Shown here one piece after another: positions 52,299-61,034 of a stretch of 64,000 nt of DNA. Made by a program: the position numbers and the translations under genes. Source of the DNA: Aerococcus urinae (GTDB lineage Bacteria > Bacillota > Bacilli > Lactobacillales > Aerococcaceae); contig NZ_CP014161.1 in NCBI RefSeq assembly GCF_001543175.1, positions 248,001 to 312,000 of the forward strand. Reading direction: 5' to 3'. Each line of letters starts with the position of its first letter. The first letter of the stretch is position 1. The notes beneath the pieces were generated by a model that saw only the letters and a list, made by a program, of their open reading frames with translations, searched no databases and had not been told where the DNA came from.

Positions 52299-52995
52299 AT
52301 TATATGGAATCGGCGTTGGGCCAGGGGATAAGGGCTATTTGACCCTAAAAGCCATTGAAAAGTTTAAGGCTGTCGATATTATTTATGTTCCTACCGGGAA
52401 AAAAGGTCAAGCCAGCTTGGCCTTTTCAATTGCTGAGCCCTATATTCCCAGCCATACTCCGGTAAAAACCTATCATTTTCCCATGACTAAGGACCAGGAA
52501 GTCAAGACCAAGCAGTGGGACCAAGTGGCGCATGCCATGGCCCAAGACCTTGACCAGGGCAAAAGTCTTGCTTTCCTAACCCTGGGAGACCCTTCAACTT
52601 ATTCCACCTTTACCTACCTCGAAGAACGCTTAGGTCAGGATTATCCTGTGGAAGTGGTTGCTGGGATTACTTCATACCAAGCCATGGCGGCAGCCCTACA
52701 GCTGCCCTTGGTGATTGATGAGGAAAGTTTTACTGTCCTACCAGCGACAACATCTACTGACCTGATTCGCTTAAGTCTAAAATCGGCTGACACTATCGTC
52801 ATTATGAAGATCAAACGCCATCTCAAGAAAATCCTAGCCCTTCTGGATGAAGAAAATCTCCGCGACCAAGCTTACATCATTAGCCAAGCCACTATGGAGG
52901 AAGAAAAGGTCTATGGTGACTTGAGTGACTGGCAAGGTGATGAGAGCATTTCTTACTTTTCCACCATGATCGTCCGGAAGTCAAAGGAGGCCTAA
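52288..52995 (+). CDS. cbiL: Cobalt-precorrin-2 C20-methyltransferase
   Basis: Tetrapyrrole methylase of 235 aa: IGVGPGDKGYLTLKAIE, IIYVPTGKKGQAS, LTLGDPSTYSTF, and PGITSYQAMAAALQLPLV-like block (AGITSYQAMAAALQLPL), specific for CbiL/CobI. It overlaps cbiK by 11 bp. In Salmonella and Lactobacillus clusters cbiMNQO follows here; in this window it does not. Confidence 0.94.
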   Translation: MPAKLYGIGVGPGDKGYLTLKAIEKFKAVDIIYVPTGKKGQASLAFSIAEPYIPSHTPVKTYHFPMTKDQEVKTKQWDQVAHAMAQDLDQGKSLAFLTLGDPSTYSTFTYLEERLGQDYPVEVVAGITSYQAMAAALQLPLVIDEESFTVLPATTSTDLIRLSLKSADTIVIMKIKRHLKKILALLDEENLRDQAYIISQATMEEEKVYGDLSDWQGDESISYFSTMIVRKSKEA

Positions 52996-52999
52996 CTTC

Positions 53000-54505
53000 A
53001 TGGCTAAACATATAATGATCCAAGGGACCGCTTCCGATGTTGGTAAGAGCCTTATGGCAGCAGCTATTGGCCGAATTTATACTAATGAAGGACTGCGTGT
53101 CTTTCCCTTTAAATCGCAAAATATGGCTCTGAATTCTTATATTACTAAGACCGGGGCAGAAATGGCCCGGGCCCAAGTGGTCCAAGCTAAGGCCTGCCGC
53201 CGTGAACCCGATGTTTTGATGAATCCAATATTGATGAAGCCAAGCCAAGACGCCCAATCACAGATTATTATTAAAGGCCAGGTCTATGGGGACCTTGATG
53301 CGCGCGACTACCACGAGTTAAAGCCCCAATTAAAGCCCATGCTGAGAGAAGTCATGGACCAATTGGACCAAGAAAATGACCTGATTGTCCTAGAAGGGGC
53401 TGGGAGCCCTGCTGAAATCAACCTCAATGACCATGACATTGTCAACATGGGGATGGCAGAGATTGCTGATAGTCCGGTGGTCTTAGTGGCTGATATTGAC
53501 CGAGGAGGGGTCTTTGCTTCGATTTACGGAACCATTGCCCTATTAAAAGAACAGGGTAAGCGGATTAAGGGCATTATTATTAATAAATTTCGTGGCGATG
53601 TTTCTTTGCTTGATCCGGGTATTGAGCAAATTGAAGCCTTAACGGGAGTCAAGGTGATTGGGGTGGTTCCCTACTTACCCCATGTGATTGAAAGTGAAGA
53701 TTCCTGCGACTTACATATGGAGCAGACCAGCTATGATGCTTCTAAGGCCCTGGATGTCTGTGTGATTGCCCTGGAATGGATTGCTAACTTTACTGATTTG
53801 AATAGCTTATCGCTTTTTGAAGATGTTTCTTTGCGTTATGCTAAACAGGCTAAGCAAGTCGGGCAACCGGACCTGATCATTATTCCAGGAACTGCCAATC
53901 CTCCAAGAGCCCTAAAAGATCTAGAAGACCGGGGCTTGGCATCAGCTATTCAAGCAGCAGTATCTAAGGGCAGTCACTTGATTGCTTTAGGCGCAGGACA
54001 AACCCTTATGGGACAATCTTTAAGGGACCAAGATGGACATAGTTATCCCGCTTTGGGTATTTTCCCCTATCAGGCAAGCTTAACCGGGGCTCATGATGTT
54101 TACCAGTCCCACTGTCAAACAACTTGTCCCCTAGATGAAGCAGGGGGGGAGGACTATTCCTTAGCGGCTTATGAAGTGCGAACTTATACCATTCAAAGTC
54201 AGGACCCCTTAAGACCCTTTGCCCAGGTAGTCGAGAGAAACGGGGCAAGCTTTGTGGCTGAAGAAGGCTATTGCTTAGCTGGGGGACGTTTAATCGCAAG
54301 TAATTTACACGGCTTGTTCGATAATACTGCCTGGACCTATGCTTATTTACAGGCCTTGGCTGAGAAAAAAGGTGTCAAACTTCAAGGCCAGCTTCCCCAA
54401 ACTTATGCAGCAGTGATGGAAGACCAATTCCAGGAACTCGCCCAACATGTTCTTAACCATATTGATAAGCAAGCATTAGACCGAATTATTGAAGGAGAAG
54501 AATAA
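53000..54505 (+). CDS. cbiP: Cobyric acid synthase lacking the glutaminase cysteine
   Basis: Amidates carboxylates b, d, e and g of adenosylcobyrinate diamide. N-terminal ATP domain is intact: GTASDVGKSLMAAAIGRI, FKSQNMALNSYIT, GAEMARAQVVQA, LEGAGSPAEINL, DIDRGGVFASIYGT. The C-terminal glutaminase-like domain begins LIIIPGTANPPRALKDL and keeps the catalytic-histidine block NLHGLFDN. The nucleophile elbow that normally reads GICGGYQMLG is ALGAGQTLMG, with Gly331 where the cysteine belongs. So it either uses free ammonia or another subunit's glutaminase, or is impaired. Length (501 aa) and frame are otherwise normal, so simple gene decay is not evident. Confidence 0.9.
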   Translation: MAKHIMIQGTASDVGKSLMAAAIGRIYTNEGLRVFPFKSQNMALNSYITKTGAEMARAQVVQAKACRREPDVLMNPILMKPSQDAQSQIIIKGQVYGDLDARDYHELKPQLKPMLREVMDQLDQENDLIVLEGAGSPAEINLNDHDIVNMGMAEIADSPVVLVADIDRGGVFASIYGTIALLKEQGKRIKGIIINKFRGDVSLLDPGIEQIEALTGVKVIGVVPYLPHVIESEDSCDLHMEQTSYDASKALDVCVIALEWIANFTDLNSLSLFEDVSLRYAKQAKQVGQPDLIIIPGTANPPRALKDLEDRGLASAIQAAVSKGSHLIALGAGQTLMGQSLRDQDGHSYPALGIFPYQASLTGAHDVYQSHCQTTCPLDEAGGEDYSLAAYEVRTYTIQSQDPLRPFAQVVERNGASFVAEEGYCLAGGRLIASNLHGLFDNTAWTYAYLQALAEKKGVKLQGQLPQTYAAVMEDQFQELAQHVLNHIDKQALDRIIEGEE

Positions 54506-54507
54506 AA

Positions 54508-55095
54508 ATGGCAATTTATACACGAAGCGGTGACCAGGGGATGACCCGACTTTACGGAGGCCACAATGTTTCTAAGGCTTCTGACCGGGTAGGCACTTAT
54601 GGGGCCATCGACCAGTTAAATGCCAGTGTGGGCTATCTGGCCGCCTTGGTCGATCCTAAATATGATCAGGTCCAAAACCAACTCCTGGCTATCCAACAAG
54701 ATTTGTTTGATTGCGGGAGTGATTATGCTACCCTAGATCAAGAACGCCCCTATAAGGTAAAAAATGGTCTGGCTGACAAGTTAGAAGCCTGGATTGATGA
54801 CTATACTGAAGCAACCCCCACCATTAAAAAGTTTGTCCTCCCCCGGGGCTGTCAGGCCGCTAGCTTTTGCCATATGCTGAGGACGCAGACACGGACCTTG
54901 GAACGCCAGCTGGTTCAATTTAGCCAAGTGAGCCAGGATTATAATCCCCAAGTTTTACCCTATATTAACCGTTTATCGGACTATTTCTTTAGCTTGGCCC
55001 GGGCTTTAAACCATTATGAGAATTATAGTGAGGTCGCCTATAAAAATAGTCGGGATATTTTCTCCCAAGGTAGTCTCGGAACAGAAGAGTTATAA
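54508..55095 (+). CDS. Cob(I)alamin adenosyltransferase, PduO type
   Basis: Transfers adenosyl from ATP to Co(I) corrinoid. The 195-aa helical-bundle protein starts IYTRSGDQGMTRLYGG (ATP-binding N-terminus), with VGTYGAIDQLNASVGYL, FVLPRGCQAASFCHMLRTQTRTLERQL and NRLSDYFFSLARALN. FVLPGG-type loop has Arg in place of the second Gly. Located just after cbiP, it supplies the adenosylated substrates that CbiP and CobU require. Two-base gap from cbiP. Confidence 0.93.
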   Translation: MAIYTRSGDQGMTRLYGGHNVSKASDRVGTYGAIDQLNASVGYLAALVDPKYDQVQNQLLAIQQDLFDCGSDYATLDQERPYKVKNGLADKLEAWIDDYTEATPTIKKFVLPRGCQAASFCHMLRTQTRTLERQLVQFSQVSQDYNPQVLPYINRLSDYFFSLARALNHYENYSEVAYKNSRDIFSQGSLGTEEL

Positions 55096-55107
55096 AGGAG
55101 CTTAACC

Positions 55108-55566
55108 ATGTATCCAGTCATGTTAGATATCAGTCACTGGTCAGTTCTCATCATTGGCGGTGGGAGGATCGCTGAGCGAAAATTACAGAGCCTTCTTAAG
55201 GAGGCGGGGCAAGTCACTGTCTTAGCCCCTCAAGTGACTGAGCAGATTGCCAAGTGGGCTAGAGAAGGCCACTTGCTATGGTTGAAACAATCCTACCAGG
55301 GCCCGCTGGATTTACATGGTTACCAGATGATCTTTGCCTGTACTGACCATTCAGAGGTCAACCAGGCTATTGCGGAAGATCTTGAGTCAGGACAATTGAT
55401 CAACCAGACCGGAGACAAGCGAGCATCGAATTTCTTTAATATGAAAACCATTAATCATGAAGGCTACGTGATTGCTATATCCAGTCAAGGGCAGTCACCA
55501 GCAGGAGCTAAAGGCCTAGGAGAAAGTATTGCATCTTATCTGAAAGACAAGGAGAATCGGATTTGA
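55108..55566 (+). CDS. Precorrin-2 dehydrogenase (CysG-N/Met8-like, SirC)
   Basis: NAD-dependent oxidation of precorrin-2 to sirohydrochlorin. The 152-aa protein has the Rossmann motif VLIIGGGRIAERKLQSLL, followed by VTVLAPQV, FACTDHSEVNQAI, and NFFNMKTINHEGYVIAISSQGQSPAGAK. It lacks the long C-terminal dimerisation part of Met8, like short SirC proteins. It provides the CbiK substrate. The stop overlaps the TTG start of hemC. Confidence 0.9.
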   Translation: MYPVMLDISHWSVLIIGGGRIAERKLQSLLKEAGQVTVLAPQVTEQIAKWAREGHLLWLKQSYQGPLDLHGYQMIFACTDHSEVNQAIAEDLESGQLINQTGDKRASNFFNMKTINHEGYVIAISSQGQSPAGAKGLGESIASYLKDKENRI

Positions 55567-56561
55567 CCACTTATCGTATTGGAACGCGAAGCAGCCGGCT
55601 AGCCATGCAACAAAGTTTAGAAGTTATCAGGGCTTTGGAGGCCATTTACCCGCAGGATGAATTTCAATTAGTTAAATTATCCACTAAGGGAGACAAGGAT
55701 AAGTCTTCCCCCCTATCTAAGATTGGGGGCAAGGGGGTCTTTGTCCGTTGGATTGAGCAGGCCCTAGTCCAAGGCCAGGTTGATTTTATTGTCCACAGTC
55801 TCAAAGATGTTCCTAGTGAATTAGCTAAAGGGACGGTCTTGGCCGCTATTCCTAAGCGTCAAGACCCTGGTGATGTGATTCTGACCGCTAAAGGTAAGGA
55901 CTGGCGCGACTTGCCTGATGGCGCTAGGGTAGGAACAGGGAGTTTACGCCGCCTGGCCCAACTGCGCGCTCTAAGACCGGATTTGGAGATTGTCCATGTC
56001 CGTGGGAATATCGATAGCCGTTTGGATAAACTCGCTCGCGGCGACTTCCAGGCCCTGGTCCTCGCTACGGCGGGCCTTAGACGCTTGCAGCTCCTTGACT
56101 ATCCTTTTGATTCCCAGCGTTTTAACCAAAAAGAAAGTAATAGTGACGCCCATATCCTCAACAATTATGAACTCCAGGCCCATGCTTTTAGTCTTGAAGA
56201 AATGATCCCGGCGGTTGGTCAAGGGGCCTTGGCAGTTCAATGTTTAAGTGATGATCATCAGACCAGAGAAGTTCTTCAGGCCATTGATGATCCTGAAAGT
56301 CATCAGGCAGTAGCTTGTGAGAGGGTCGTTCTCAAAGCCCTGGGAGCTGATTGTAATTATCCCGTAGGGGCTTATGCTCAGATTAAGGGCCAAGCGATCC
56401 AATTAACCGCTATGATTGGTCGTCAGGACGGCTTAGCCTTGGTTCGTAGCCAATTAGAAGCTCCGCTTGACCAAGCTTTAGAACTAGGTCAAGCAGTTTA
56501 CCAAGACCTTTTGGACCAAGGGGCAGGACAGTGGTTAGGGCAAGGTGCCCCCAATGACTAG
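55563..56561 (+). CDS. hemC: Porphobilinogen deaminase (hydroxymethylbilane synthase)
   Basis: Polymerises four porphobilinogens. 332 aa: IGTRSSRLAMQQS, KGDKDKSSPLSKIGGKGVFV, DFIVHSLKDVP, VGTGSLRRLAQL, HVRGNIDSRL, LATAGLRRL, PAVGQGALAVQ, and the dipyrromethane cofactor cysteine in LGADCNYPVGAYA. It is about 20 residues longer than usual because of a loop after AGLRRLQLLDYP. TTG start at 55563 with AAGGAGA upstream, overlapping the previous stop. Confidence 0.95.
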   Translation: MTTYRIGTRSSRLAMQQSLEVIRALEAIYPQDEFQLVKLSTKGDKDKSSPLSKIGGKGVFVRWIEQALVQGQVDFIVHSLKDVPSELAKGTVLAAIPKRQDPGDVILTAKGKDWRDLPDGARVGTGSLRRLAQLRALRPDLEIVHVRGNIDSRLDKLARGDFQALVLATAGLRRLQLLDYPFDSQRFNQKESNSDAHILNNYELQAHAFSLEEMIPAVGQGALAVQCLSDDHQTREVLQAIDDPESHQAVACERVVLKALGADCNYPVGAYAQIKGQAIQLTAMIGRQDGLALVRSQLEAPLDQALELGQAVYQDLLDQGAGQWLGQGAPND

Positions 56562-57321
56562 ACTTCTATGGACAGCTTCCCGTTCTTTAAGCTCAAAACA
56601 GTTAGCAAGCTTAAAGCAAGCAGGCTACCAGGTGGACTGGTTGCCGGTCATCCAACTGGAGCCTCTGGACCAGGTTGACGCTCTGAGCCTTAGAGAGGGC
56701 GATGCTTTTTTCTTTGTCAGTCGCATGGCCGGTCAAGCCGCCTTTAAGCACTTACTCCCCAGTGAGGATTTAAGTCAGTATTACTATTTTTCCAGTAGCC
56801 AGCAAACGGGACGCTTCCTCAGCCAAAGCTATTCCATTGCTTGTCAGCCCCTGACCCAAGGGGGAACCAGTCAGGAGGCTTTTAGTCATCTAAAAGCGAT
56901 GAAGGACCAGGGCCAGCTTAGAAATGGGCGGCTGATCGTGCCCATTAGTCCCAAAAGTCGGGGCAAGTACCAGTCCTTAGGCCAAAGCTACCTGCCTGAC
57001 TTAAACATTCAAGAGTGGCTGGTCTATCAAAACCAAGTGAACTGGCAAGTGAGTCAGACTCTCCGAGCCCTTTTAAGTCAGGCTAGTCCTAAAGATCCCT
57101 TAGCCATCGCTATTGCCAGTGCCAGTGCCTGGCAGGCTCTGGTAGATATACTGACTCTAGCAGCCCTTGAAAAGCAGGGGGCTGCCTTAAAATTTTGGAC
57201 AATCGGTCCCTTGGCCAGCCAAGCCATTCTAAAGACTAGCTCTCAAATTAAACCCTATCGTGAAGCCGACCAGTCTAATTTTGCTGGCCTAGTAGATAGC
57301 CTAATCGCTTATTCTAAATAA
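56554..57321 (+). CDS. hemD: Uroporphyrinogen-III synthase
   Basis: Cyclises hydroxymethylbilane with inversion of ring D. The 255-aa protein is divergent, as HemD usually is, but shows the two-domain alternating pattern, FFVSRMAGQAAF, LIVPISPKSRG, NIQEWLVYQNQVNW and the C-terminal FWTIGPLASQAIL (typical AIGxxTAxAL region). Position directly after hemC supports the call. ATG 56554 is spaced six bases from AAGGTG and overlaps hemC. It is the last gene of the cobalamin operon. Confidence 0.82.
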   Translation: MTRLLWTASRSLSSKQLASLKQAGYQVDWLPVIQLEPLDQVDALSLREGDAFFFVSRMAGQAAFKHLLPSEDLSQYYYFSSSQQTGRFLSQSYSIACQPLTQGGTSQEAFSHLKAMKDQGQLRNGRLIVPISPKSRGKYQSLGQSYLPDLNIQEWLVYQNQVNWQVSQTLRALLSQASPKDPLAIAIASASAWQALVDILTLAALEKQGAALKFWTIGPLASQAILKTSSQIKPYREADQSNFAGLVDSLIAYSK

Positions 57322-57325
57322 AAGC

Positions 57326-57368
57326 AGCCTAGCTTAAGGAAACTTTCCTCTTAAGCTAGGCTGTTTTT
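57326..57368. terminator. Strong terminator ending the cobalamin operon
   Basis: AGCCTAGCTTAAG and CTTAAGCTAGGCT pair perfectly over 13 bp and are followed by GTTTTT. The convergent esterase gene ends 22 bp further on and may share the hairpin. Confidence 0.85.
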
Positions 57369-57389
57369 CATTATTATAAGTAGTCAGTT

Positions 57390-58166
57390 TTAAATAGTAG
57401 GTAACCAGTCAAGGACTTTTTTAATTTCTGGATCCCAGTAGTCCCAACCATGTTCACCAGGATTCTCATGGTAGGAGAGCTCTAAAACCTCGCCAAAGCG
57501 TTCCTTGAAGTGACGGTTTTGTTCGATTAAGTCATCTTCAGTCCCACAAGTTAAATAAACTTTGGGAAGGTCGATTTTATTATCAATGGCTTGTTGGACC
57601 AAGTAATAGATATCATTGTCCGTCTGAGCGGGAGACTCCTCGTCAAAGAGCATTTGATGTTCAAAAGGTGACTCGGGATCAGGTCCTTGGGCAAAGACAT
57701 TGACCAGGTCGGTAACTCCTGATAGGCTGGCCACGTAGCCGTATTTTTCCGGATAGGTGAAGGCTGCTTTTAAAGCCCCAAAGCCACCCATAGAAGCACC
57801 AGCAATATAGGTATCTTCGCGTTTAGTCGAAACCGGCAGCATCGTTTGGATAATTTCGGGTAGTTCAACACTAATGAAATTGCTGTAAGGGTAACCAATG
57901 GCATTGTTGATATACCAGCCGCGGTGGGTAGTAGGTAAGACAATGACCAAGTCTAAGTCACGGGCATAGCGCTCCAGTGAAGTGAAACGGAGCCAACCAT
58001 CCTCATTACTGGATAGGCCGTGTAAGAGATAGAGCACTCGGTAAGGGGGCTTTAAGCTTTGGCGTTTATCTTTTGGAGTCCGGGCGCAGTTTTGAGGGAA
58101 AATGATATTGACATGGACATCCATGCGCAAACTGTCTGAGTAAAGCGTGGTCTGTAAAAGAGTCAT
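57390..58166 (-). CDS. Alpha/beta-hydrolase esterase (EstA/S-formylglutathione hydrolase-like)
   Basis: Cytoplasmic carboxylesterase of 258 aa resembling lactic acid bacterial tributyrin esterase EstA. YLLHGLSSNEDGWLRF forms the oxyanion region, the nucleophile is in IAGASMGGFGALKAA (about residue 120), and the catalytic histidine is in NPGEHGWDYWD near the C-terminus. ATG 58166 (MTLLQTTLYSDSL) has AGGAGG at eight bases; the longer frame has none. Natural substrate is unknown, probably short-chain acyl esters. Confidence 0.87.
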   Translation of the reverse strand: MTLLQTTLYSDSLRMDVHVNIIFPQNCARTPKDKRQSLKPPYRVLYLLHGLSSNEDGWLRFTSLERYARDLDLVIVLPTTHRGWYINNAIGYPYSNFISVELPEIIQTMLPVSTKREDTYIAGASMGGFGALKAAFTYPEKYGYVASLSGVTDLVNVFAQGPDPESPFEHQMLFDEESPAQTDNDIYYLVQQAIDNKIDLPKVYLTCGTEDDLIEQNRHFKERFGEVLELSYHENPGEHGWDYWDPEIKKVLDWLPTI

Positions 58167-58365
58167 GGAAAAACCTCCTGAATATTTTCTTATGACCATT
58201 ATAACGAAAAGCCCAGGTAAAGGCGATTGATCCGGTAGGCAGGCCTTGGTAAAACTTACCCGCTGTGATCGATTTCTTCAAATTAACCCCTAAACCTAGC
58301 TAAAATAAGTAAACTTGGTATAATGAAAGCATTGACAGAAGTAATGAAGAATTGGAGGATGAGTG

Positions 58366-59784
58366 ATGAAATTTGTCAGCAATGAAAATTTTACCAATCA
58401 TGTTTACTTAGTGGAGGCTGGTCAAGACTTGACTATGGTCGACCAGACCACACAAGACTATTTAAAAGAGCAACTGGACTTTAAGGGAGAAGCCAAGCAA
58501 GTCTATAGTTCATTGGGCCCTAATAGCCAAAAGCTAGTCTTAGTCGGTCTAGGCGAAAAGCCCCAACGCGATTCTTATGTACTGGCCGCTTTTCTAGCAG
58601 CTAAGGAATTAAAGGCTGCTAAGGTTGAAGAGGCTAATGTTTCTTTTGCATCGACTGACCGTGCTGCCCTTGAAGGAGTTATTGAAGGTTTCTTACAAAG
58701 CGACTATCGTTTTGACCGTTACCTCAGTGAAAAAAATACCAGTTCCCTAGCTAAGATTAACTTAGCTAAAAAGGTGGCAGACCTTGACCAAGTGGTTGCA
58801 GAAGTGACCCATTTAGTGGAAGGAATTAATGCCACTCGAGATTTGGTCAATACACCTTCTAACCATCTCAGCCCAGCCCAAATGGCTGACCAAGCCAAAG
58901 ACTTATTAAGTGGACTTGGGGTAGAAGTAGAAATCTTCGATAAAAAACAAATTGAAGACTTGGGCATGGAAGCCCTCCTGGCCGTTAATGCTGGTTCGGT
59001 GAATGAACCCCGCTTCCTGGTAATGAACTACCTCCCTCAAGGCCCAGAAGAAAAGGCCATCGCCTTAGTCGGCAAGGGGATTACCTATGACTCTGGTGGT
59101 TACGCCTTAAAACCAGCTAATTCCATGATCGATATGAAGGATGACATGGCTGGTGCGGCTGCCGTCATTGGAAGTATTTACGCCTTAGCCAAAAACAAGG
59201 TCAATAAAAACGTTGTGGGTGTTGCCGCTATCACGGAAAACCTCGTTTCGGCGACTTCCTACAAAAATGGGGACATCATTGGTTCAATGAAAGGCACTAC
59301 CATTGAAGTCTTAAATACCGATGCTGAAGGTCGGGTAACCTTGGCCGATTCGATTTATTATGCGGCTGCTAAGGTGAATAGCGAATGCGTGATTGACTTA
59401 GCCACCCTCACTGGTGCCTGCTTAGTGGCTCTCGGTGGACGGACAGCTGGGGCCATGACTAATAACCCTGACCTCTTAGAGGCAGTGGACCAAGCCGCTG
59501 ATAGTGTCGGCGAACCGATTTGGCAACTACCTGCTCCAGAAGAATTACGGGAAGCTGTTAAGGGGACCAATGCCGACTTAAGAAACTCTACCGGACGCAA
59601 TGGGGGAACCATTACCGCTGGGGTCTTCTTAGAACACTTTGTGGAAGGTAAGCCATGGGTTCACTTGGATATTGCTGGCCCTGCTTTCGGTGAAAAAGCC
59701 TACCGCTACCTCCCTCAAGGAGCAACAGGTGTTCCGGTCAAAACCTTATACCAATTTGTTAAAGGACAAGCGGAACCCAAGTAG
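58366..59784 (+). CDS. pepA: Leucyl aminopeptidase (M17 family)
   Basis: Two-zinc cytosolic aminopeptidase, 472 aa. The C-terminal catalytic domain carries GKGITYDSGGYALKPANSMIDMKDDMAGAA (metal-binding Lys and Asp residues), the signature NTDAEGRVTLAD, and LTGACLVALGG. The N-terminal domain is typical. Start at 58366 because GGAGG lies eight bases upstream; a GTG at 58363 is adjacent. Monocistronic, followed by a terminator. Confidence 0.95.
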   Translation: MKFVSNENFTNHVYLVEAGQDLTMVDQTTQDYLKEQLDFKGEAKQVYSSLGPNSQKLVLVGLGEKPQRDSYVLAAFLAAKELKAAKVEEANVSFASTDRAALEGVIEGFLQSDYRFDRYLSEKNTSSLAKINLAKKVADLDQVVAEVTHLVEGINATRDLVNTPSNHLSPAQMADQAKDLLSGLGVEVEIFDKKQIEDLGMEALLAVNAGSVNEPRFLVMNYLPQGPEEKAIALVGKGITYDSGGYALKPANSMIDMKDDMAGAAAVIGSIYALAKNKVNKNVVGVAAITENLVSATSYKNGDIIGSMKGTTIEVLNTDAEGRVTLADSIYYAAAKVNSECVIDLATLTGACLVALGGRTAGAMTNNPDLLEAVDQAADSVGEPIWQLPAPEELREAVKGTNADLRNSTGRNGGTITAGVFLEHFVEGKPWVHLDIAGPAFGEKAYRYLPQGATGVPVKTLYQFVKGQAEPK

Positions 59785-59829
59785 GAGTCCATATTCCTTG
59801 CTAGTAATGGAGATAACTTAATTTAAACG

Positions 59830-59879
59830 AAAATCGGCCTCACTTAGCCTTAAATGGCTAAAGGGGCCGGTTTTATTTT
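59830..59879 (+). terminator. Terminator after pepA
   Basis: AAAATCGGCC with CTTAGCC pairs with GGCTAAAG and GGCCGGTTTT, then TTATTTTG follows. Confidence 0.75.
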
Positions 59880-59970
59880 GAACCTGACTGGGCTAAAGCT
59901 TTAAAAATGGGGATAAAGCGGTTAAAATTGAAGTAAAGCAAGTTTAAGGATTTAAGGAGGAGGATCTTCT

Positions 59971-60924
59971 ATGGTAAAAATGATACTGGACTTAGATACA
60001 GGGGTTGACGATGCCTTGGCCATTGCCTATGCGTGTGCTTCAGCAGAAGTCGACTTGATTGGTATCACGGGGACCTATGGCAATGTGTTGATGGAAACAG
60101 GTCTTAAAAATGCCAGTCAGTTATTGGATTTATTTGGTCGAGGAGAAGTACCGGTTTATCCCGGTTTGGACCATGCTTCGGATAAGGAAGACTTCGAAGT
60201 GCAAGAGGTCTCAGCCCTAATCCATGGTAAAAATGGCCTGGGCGAGGTTGACCTGGGCGACCGTCCGGTAAAGCAAGGCTCTGAAAATGCAGTTGACTTT
60301 ATCCTAAAAGCGGCTAAGGACTACGGCAAAGATCTAAAAATTGTAGCCACCGGCCCGATGACTAACCTGGCAGCCGCTATGGATAAAGACTTTGATAGCC
60401 TCGCCCAAGTCGGTGAGATTGTCATTATGGGTGGGGCCTTGACGGTTTGCGGTAATGTTTCGCCTTTTGCTGAGGCTAATATTAGCCAAGACCCCGCAGC
60501 CGCTGACAAATTATTCCGGTCGGGCTTACCAGTTACCATGGTGGGCTTAGACGTGACCTTGCGCACCCTCTTGACCTATAAGGAAACCCAAATTTGGCGG
60601 GACTTAGGCACTGAGGCTGGGGAAAAGATGGCTGATATTGTGGACTATTACATTAAATCCTACGAAGTCACCTCGCCCCACTTAAAGGGTTGTGCCCTCC
60701 ATGACCCACTAGCCGTGGCGGTTGCCGTTCAAGAAGACTTAGTTGACTGCCTACCTTTAGCCATGAAGGTTGAAACTGAAGGCGAAAGTCGGGGACGGAC
60801 TATTGGCGATAATGACCGTTTAAATGATCCCAATCCGAGTGTCCGGGTAGCCGTGGCGGTTGATGTGGACCGATTCTTAAATGAATTTATGACCCGTTTG
60901 ACCCAGCACTTTAAAGAGCATTAA
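59971..60924 (+). CDS. Inosine-uridine preferring nucleoside hydrolase
   Basis: Hydrolyses the N-glycosidic bond of ribonucleosides. The calcium-binding signature DLDTGVDDALAIAYA is at residues about 6-20, GTYGNVLMETGLKNA and EIVIMGGALTVCGNVSPFAEANISQDPAAA carry the active-site asparagines, and HDPLAVAVAV holds the C-terminal Asp. The protein is 317 aa, normal. The ATG has AAGGAGGAGG upstream. Exact nucleoside preference cannot be told from sequence. Confidence 0.92.
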   Translation: MVKMILDLDTGVDDALAIAYACASAEVDLIGITGTYGNVLMETGLKNASQLLDLFGRGEVPVYPGLDHASDKEDFEVQEVSALIHGKNGLGEVDLGDRPVKQGSENAVDFILKAAKDYGKDLKIVATGPMTNLAAAMDKDFDSLAQVGEIVIMGGALTVCGNVSPFAEANISQDPAAADKLFRSGLPVTMVGLDVTLRTLLTYKETQIWRDLGTEAGEKMADIVDYYIKSYEVTSPHLKGCALHDPLAVAVAVQEDLVDCLPLAMKVETEGESRGRTIGDNDRLNDPNPSVRVAVAVDVDRFLNEFMTRLTQHFKEH

Positions 60925-60946
60925 AAATAAATACGGTCCAATAAAA

Positions 60947-61003
60947 TAAAAGTGCTAGTATCACTCTTAAGTCTTTTAAGAGGCTGATACTAGCACTTTT
61001 TAA
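60947..61003. terminator. Bidirectional terminator
   Basis: AAAGTGCTAGTATCA and TGATACTAGCACTTT are perfect 15-bp arms around an internal small stem, with A- and T-runs at the two sides. It separates the nucleoside hydrolase from the convergent lipoprotein gene. Confidence 0.85.
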
Positions 61004-61034
61004 TTGCTTACTTATCTGAGTGAGCTCGATCGAC

